Source: Candidatus Adiutrix sp. (GTDB lineage Bacteria; Desulfobacterota; Desulfarculia; Adiutricales; Adiutricaceae). Taken from it: a DNA stretch of 7,219 nt. The notes beneath the pieces are model-generated. The model saw only the letters and a list, made by a program, of their open reading frames with translations. It was not told where the DNA came from and searched no databases. A program made the translations under genes and the position numbers. Positions 7,000 through 7,219 of the stretch are shown here, piece after piece; position 1 is the stretch's first letter; every line of letters starts with the position of its first letter. The DNA lies in NCBI GenBank assembly GCA_031273445.1, contig JAISRV010000408.1, positions 1 through 7,219 of the forward strand, given 5' to 3'.

Positions 7000-7014
7000 T
7001 TTCGTAATACGAAA
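7000..7014. promoter_or_regulatory. Palindrome TTTCGTA-A-TACGAAA in the panB leader, candidate operator
   Basis: A perfect 7-base inverted repeat around one central base (A7007), about 22-36 bases downstream of the predicted start. As DNA it fits a dimeric repressor site that would block elongation or clearance; as RNA it could form a six-pair hairpin with a three-base loop. No cognate regulator is visible. Confidence 0.45.
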
Positions 7015-7015
7015 C

Positions 7016-7055
7016 AATGCGCCGCCTCCAATCAGCTCTTCAGCCAGGGCGCATT
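7016..7055 (+). other. Stem-loop in the panB leader
   Basis: AATGCGCC (7016-7023) pairs perfectly with GGCGCATT (7048-7055), leaving a 24-base loop. It ends six bases before the panB ribosome binding site, where it could influence translation. It matches no riboswitch class that I recognise. Confidence 0.45.
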
Positions 7056-7061
7056 TCATCA

Positions 7062-7072
7062 AGGAGACTCCT
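7062..7072 (+). promoter_or_regulatory. panB ribosome binding site inside a palindrome
   Basis: AGGAG (7062-7066) is the Shine-Dalgarno site, 7 bases before ATG 7074. It is followed by A and then CTCCT (7068-7072), its exact complement, so the site could fold on itself (AGGA-GAC-TCCT). The hairpin would be short and weak. Confidence 0.7.
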
Positions 7073-7073
7073 G

Positions 7074-7219
7074 ATGGCCAAGAAAAAATCCCTGTTCGAT
7101 CTCTACGGCATGAAAGAAAAAGGCGAAAAGATCGCCTGGCTTACTTCTTATGATTACCCCACCGCCCAGTTCGCCGAGGCGGCCGGCATGGATATGATCC
7201 TGGTCGGCGACAGTCTGGG
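7074..7219 (+). CDS. panB: 3-methyl-2-oxobutanoate hydroxymethyltransferase (PanB), 3'-truncated by window edge
   Basis: Only the first 48 codons and two bases are present. PanB transfers a hydroxymethyl group from methylene-tetrahydrofolate to 2-oxoisovalerate to give ketopantoate, the first committed step to pantothenate and CoA, in the cytoplasm. After [20 protein letters not shown] come the family motifs: [17 protein letters not shown] (the first beta-strand and helix of the barrel) and ILVGDSLG, whose GDS includes the metal-binding aspartate. ATG 7074 is chosen for its AGGAG site at proper spacing. An ATG at 7017 is in frame without a stop and would add 19 residues ([19 protein letters not shown]), but has no ribosome site and lies inside the leader stem-loop. 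The gene has its own promoter at 6943. Whether panC follows cannot be seen. Confidence 0.93.
   Translation, partial: MAKKKSLFDLYGMKEKGEKIAWLTSYDYPTAQFAEAAGMDMILVGDSL

Noticed and set aside
6805..7062. 85-codon minus-strand frame between serS and panB
   Set aside because: It runs through the serS terminator, the panB promoter and the leader; the product is unconvincing.

Overview
The window reads as an ordinary stretch of a GC-rich bacterial chromosome, probably from an anaerobe or facultative anaerobe. A monocistronic hybrid cluster protein gene beside a CRP/FNR-type regulator is typical of anaerobes that handle nitric oxide or hydroxylamine. The overall flavour of SerRS, PanB and the large lipophilic-anchored TPR protein suggests a Desulfobacterota (deltaproteobacteria-like) lineage. 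That placement comes from protein 'look' alone and is low confidence. No mobile element, CRISPR array, tRNA or rRNA is visible.

Layout, left to right. (1) Bases 2-2170 (+): the bulk of a large TPR-repeat protein. Its first bases lie outside the window, and what remains begins inside an N-terminal membrane anchor. (2) Bases 2238-3803 (-): hcp, a complete hybrid cluster protein with all expected cluster ligands, convergent with gene 1. (3) Bases 3804-3900: a divergent control region holding promoter-like elements for both directions. (4) Bases 3901-4611 (+): a CRP/FNR-family regulator, most likely the dedicated regulator of hcp (HcpR-like), with a non-ATG start. (5) Bases 4773-5408 (+): a YciO-type member of the YrdC/Sua5 family. 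(6) Bases 5509-6798 (+): serS, complete seryl-tRNA synthetase, followed by a strong intrinsic terminator at 6905-6936. (7) Bases 6943-7073: a clear sigma70-type promoter and a structured leader. (8) Bases 7074-7219 (+): the first 48 codons of panB, cut by the window end.

How the genes work together. The only evident functional module is hcp plus its divergent regulator: nitrosative-stress or NO defence, with the regulator probably binding between the two genes. YciO and SerRS are both linked to translation and sit on the same strand with about 100 bases between them, so they may be co-transcribed. The terminator then separates them from panB (pantothenate/CoA synthesis), which has its own promoter. 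The TPR gene has no visible partner here.

I looked for an undescribed system and do not see a convincing one. The best second-look items are the shared hcp/regulator control region, the CSSAC cysteine pair in the regulator, the TSAN-to-TSAD change in the YciO protein, a related intergenic repeat found before two consecutive genes, and the layered structures in the panB leader.
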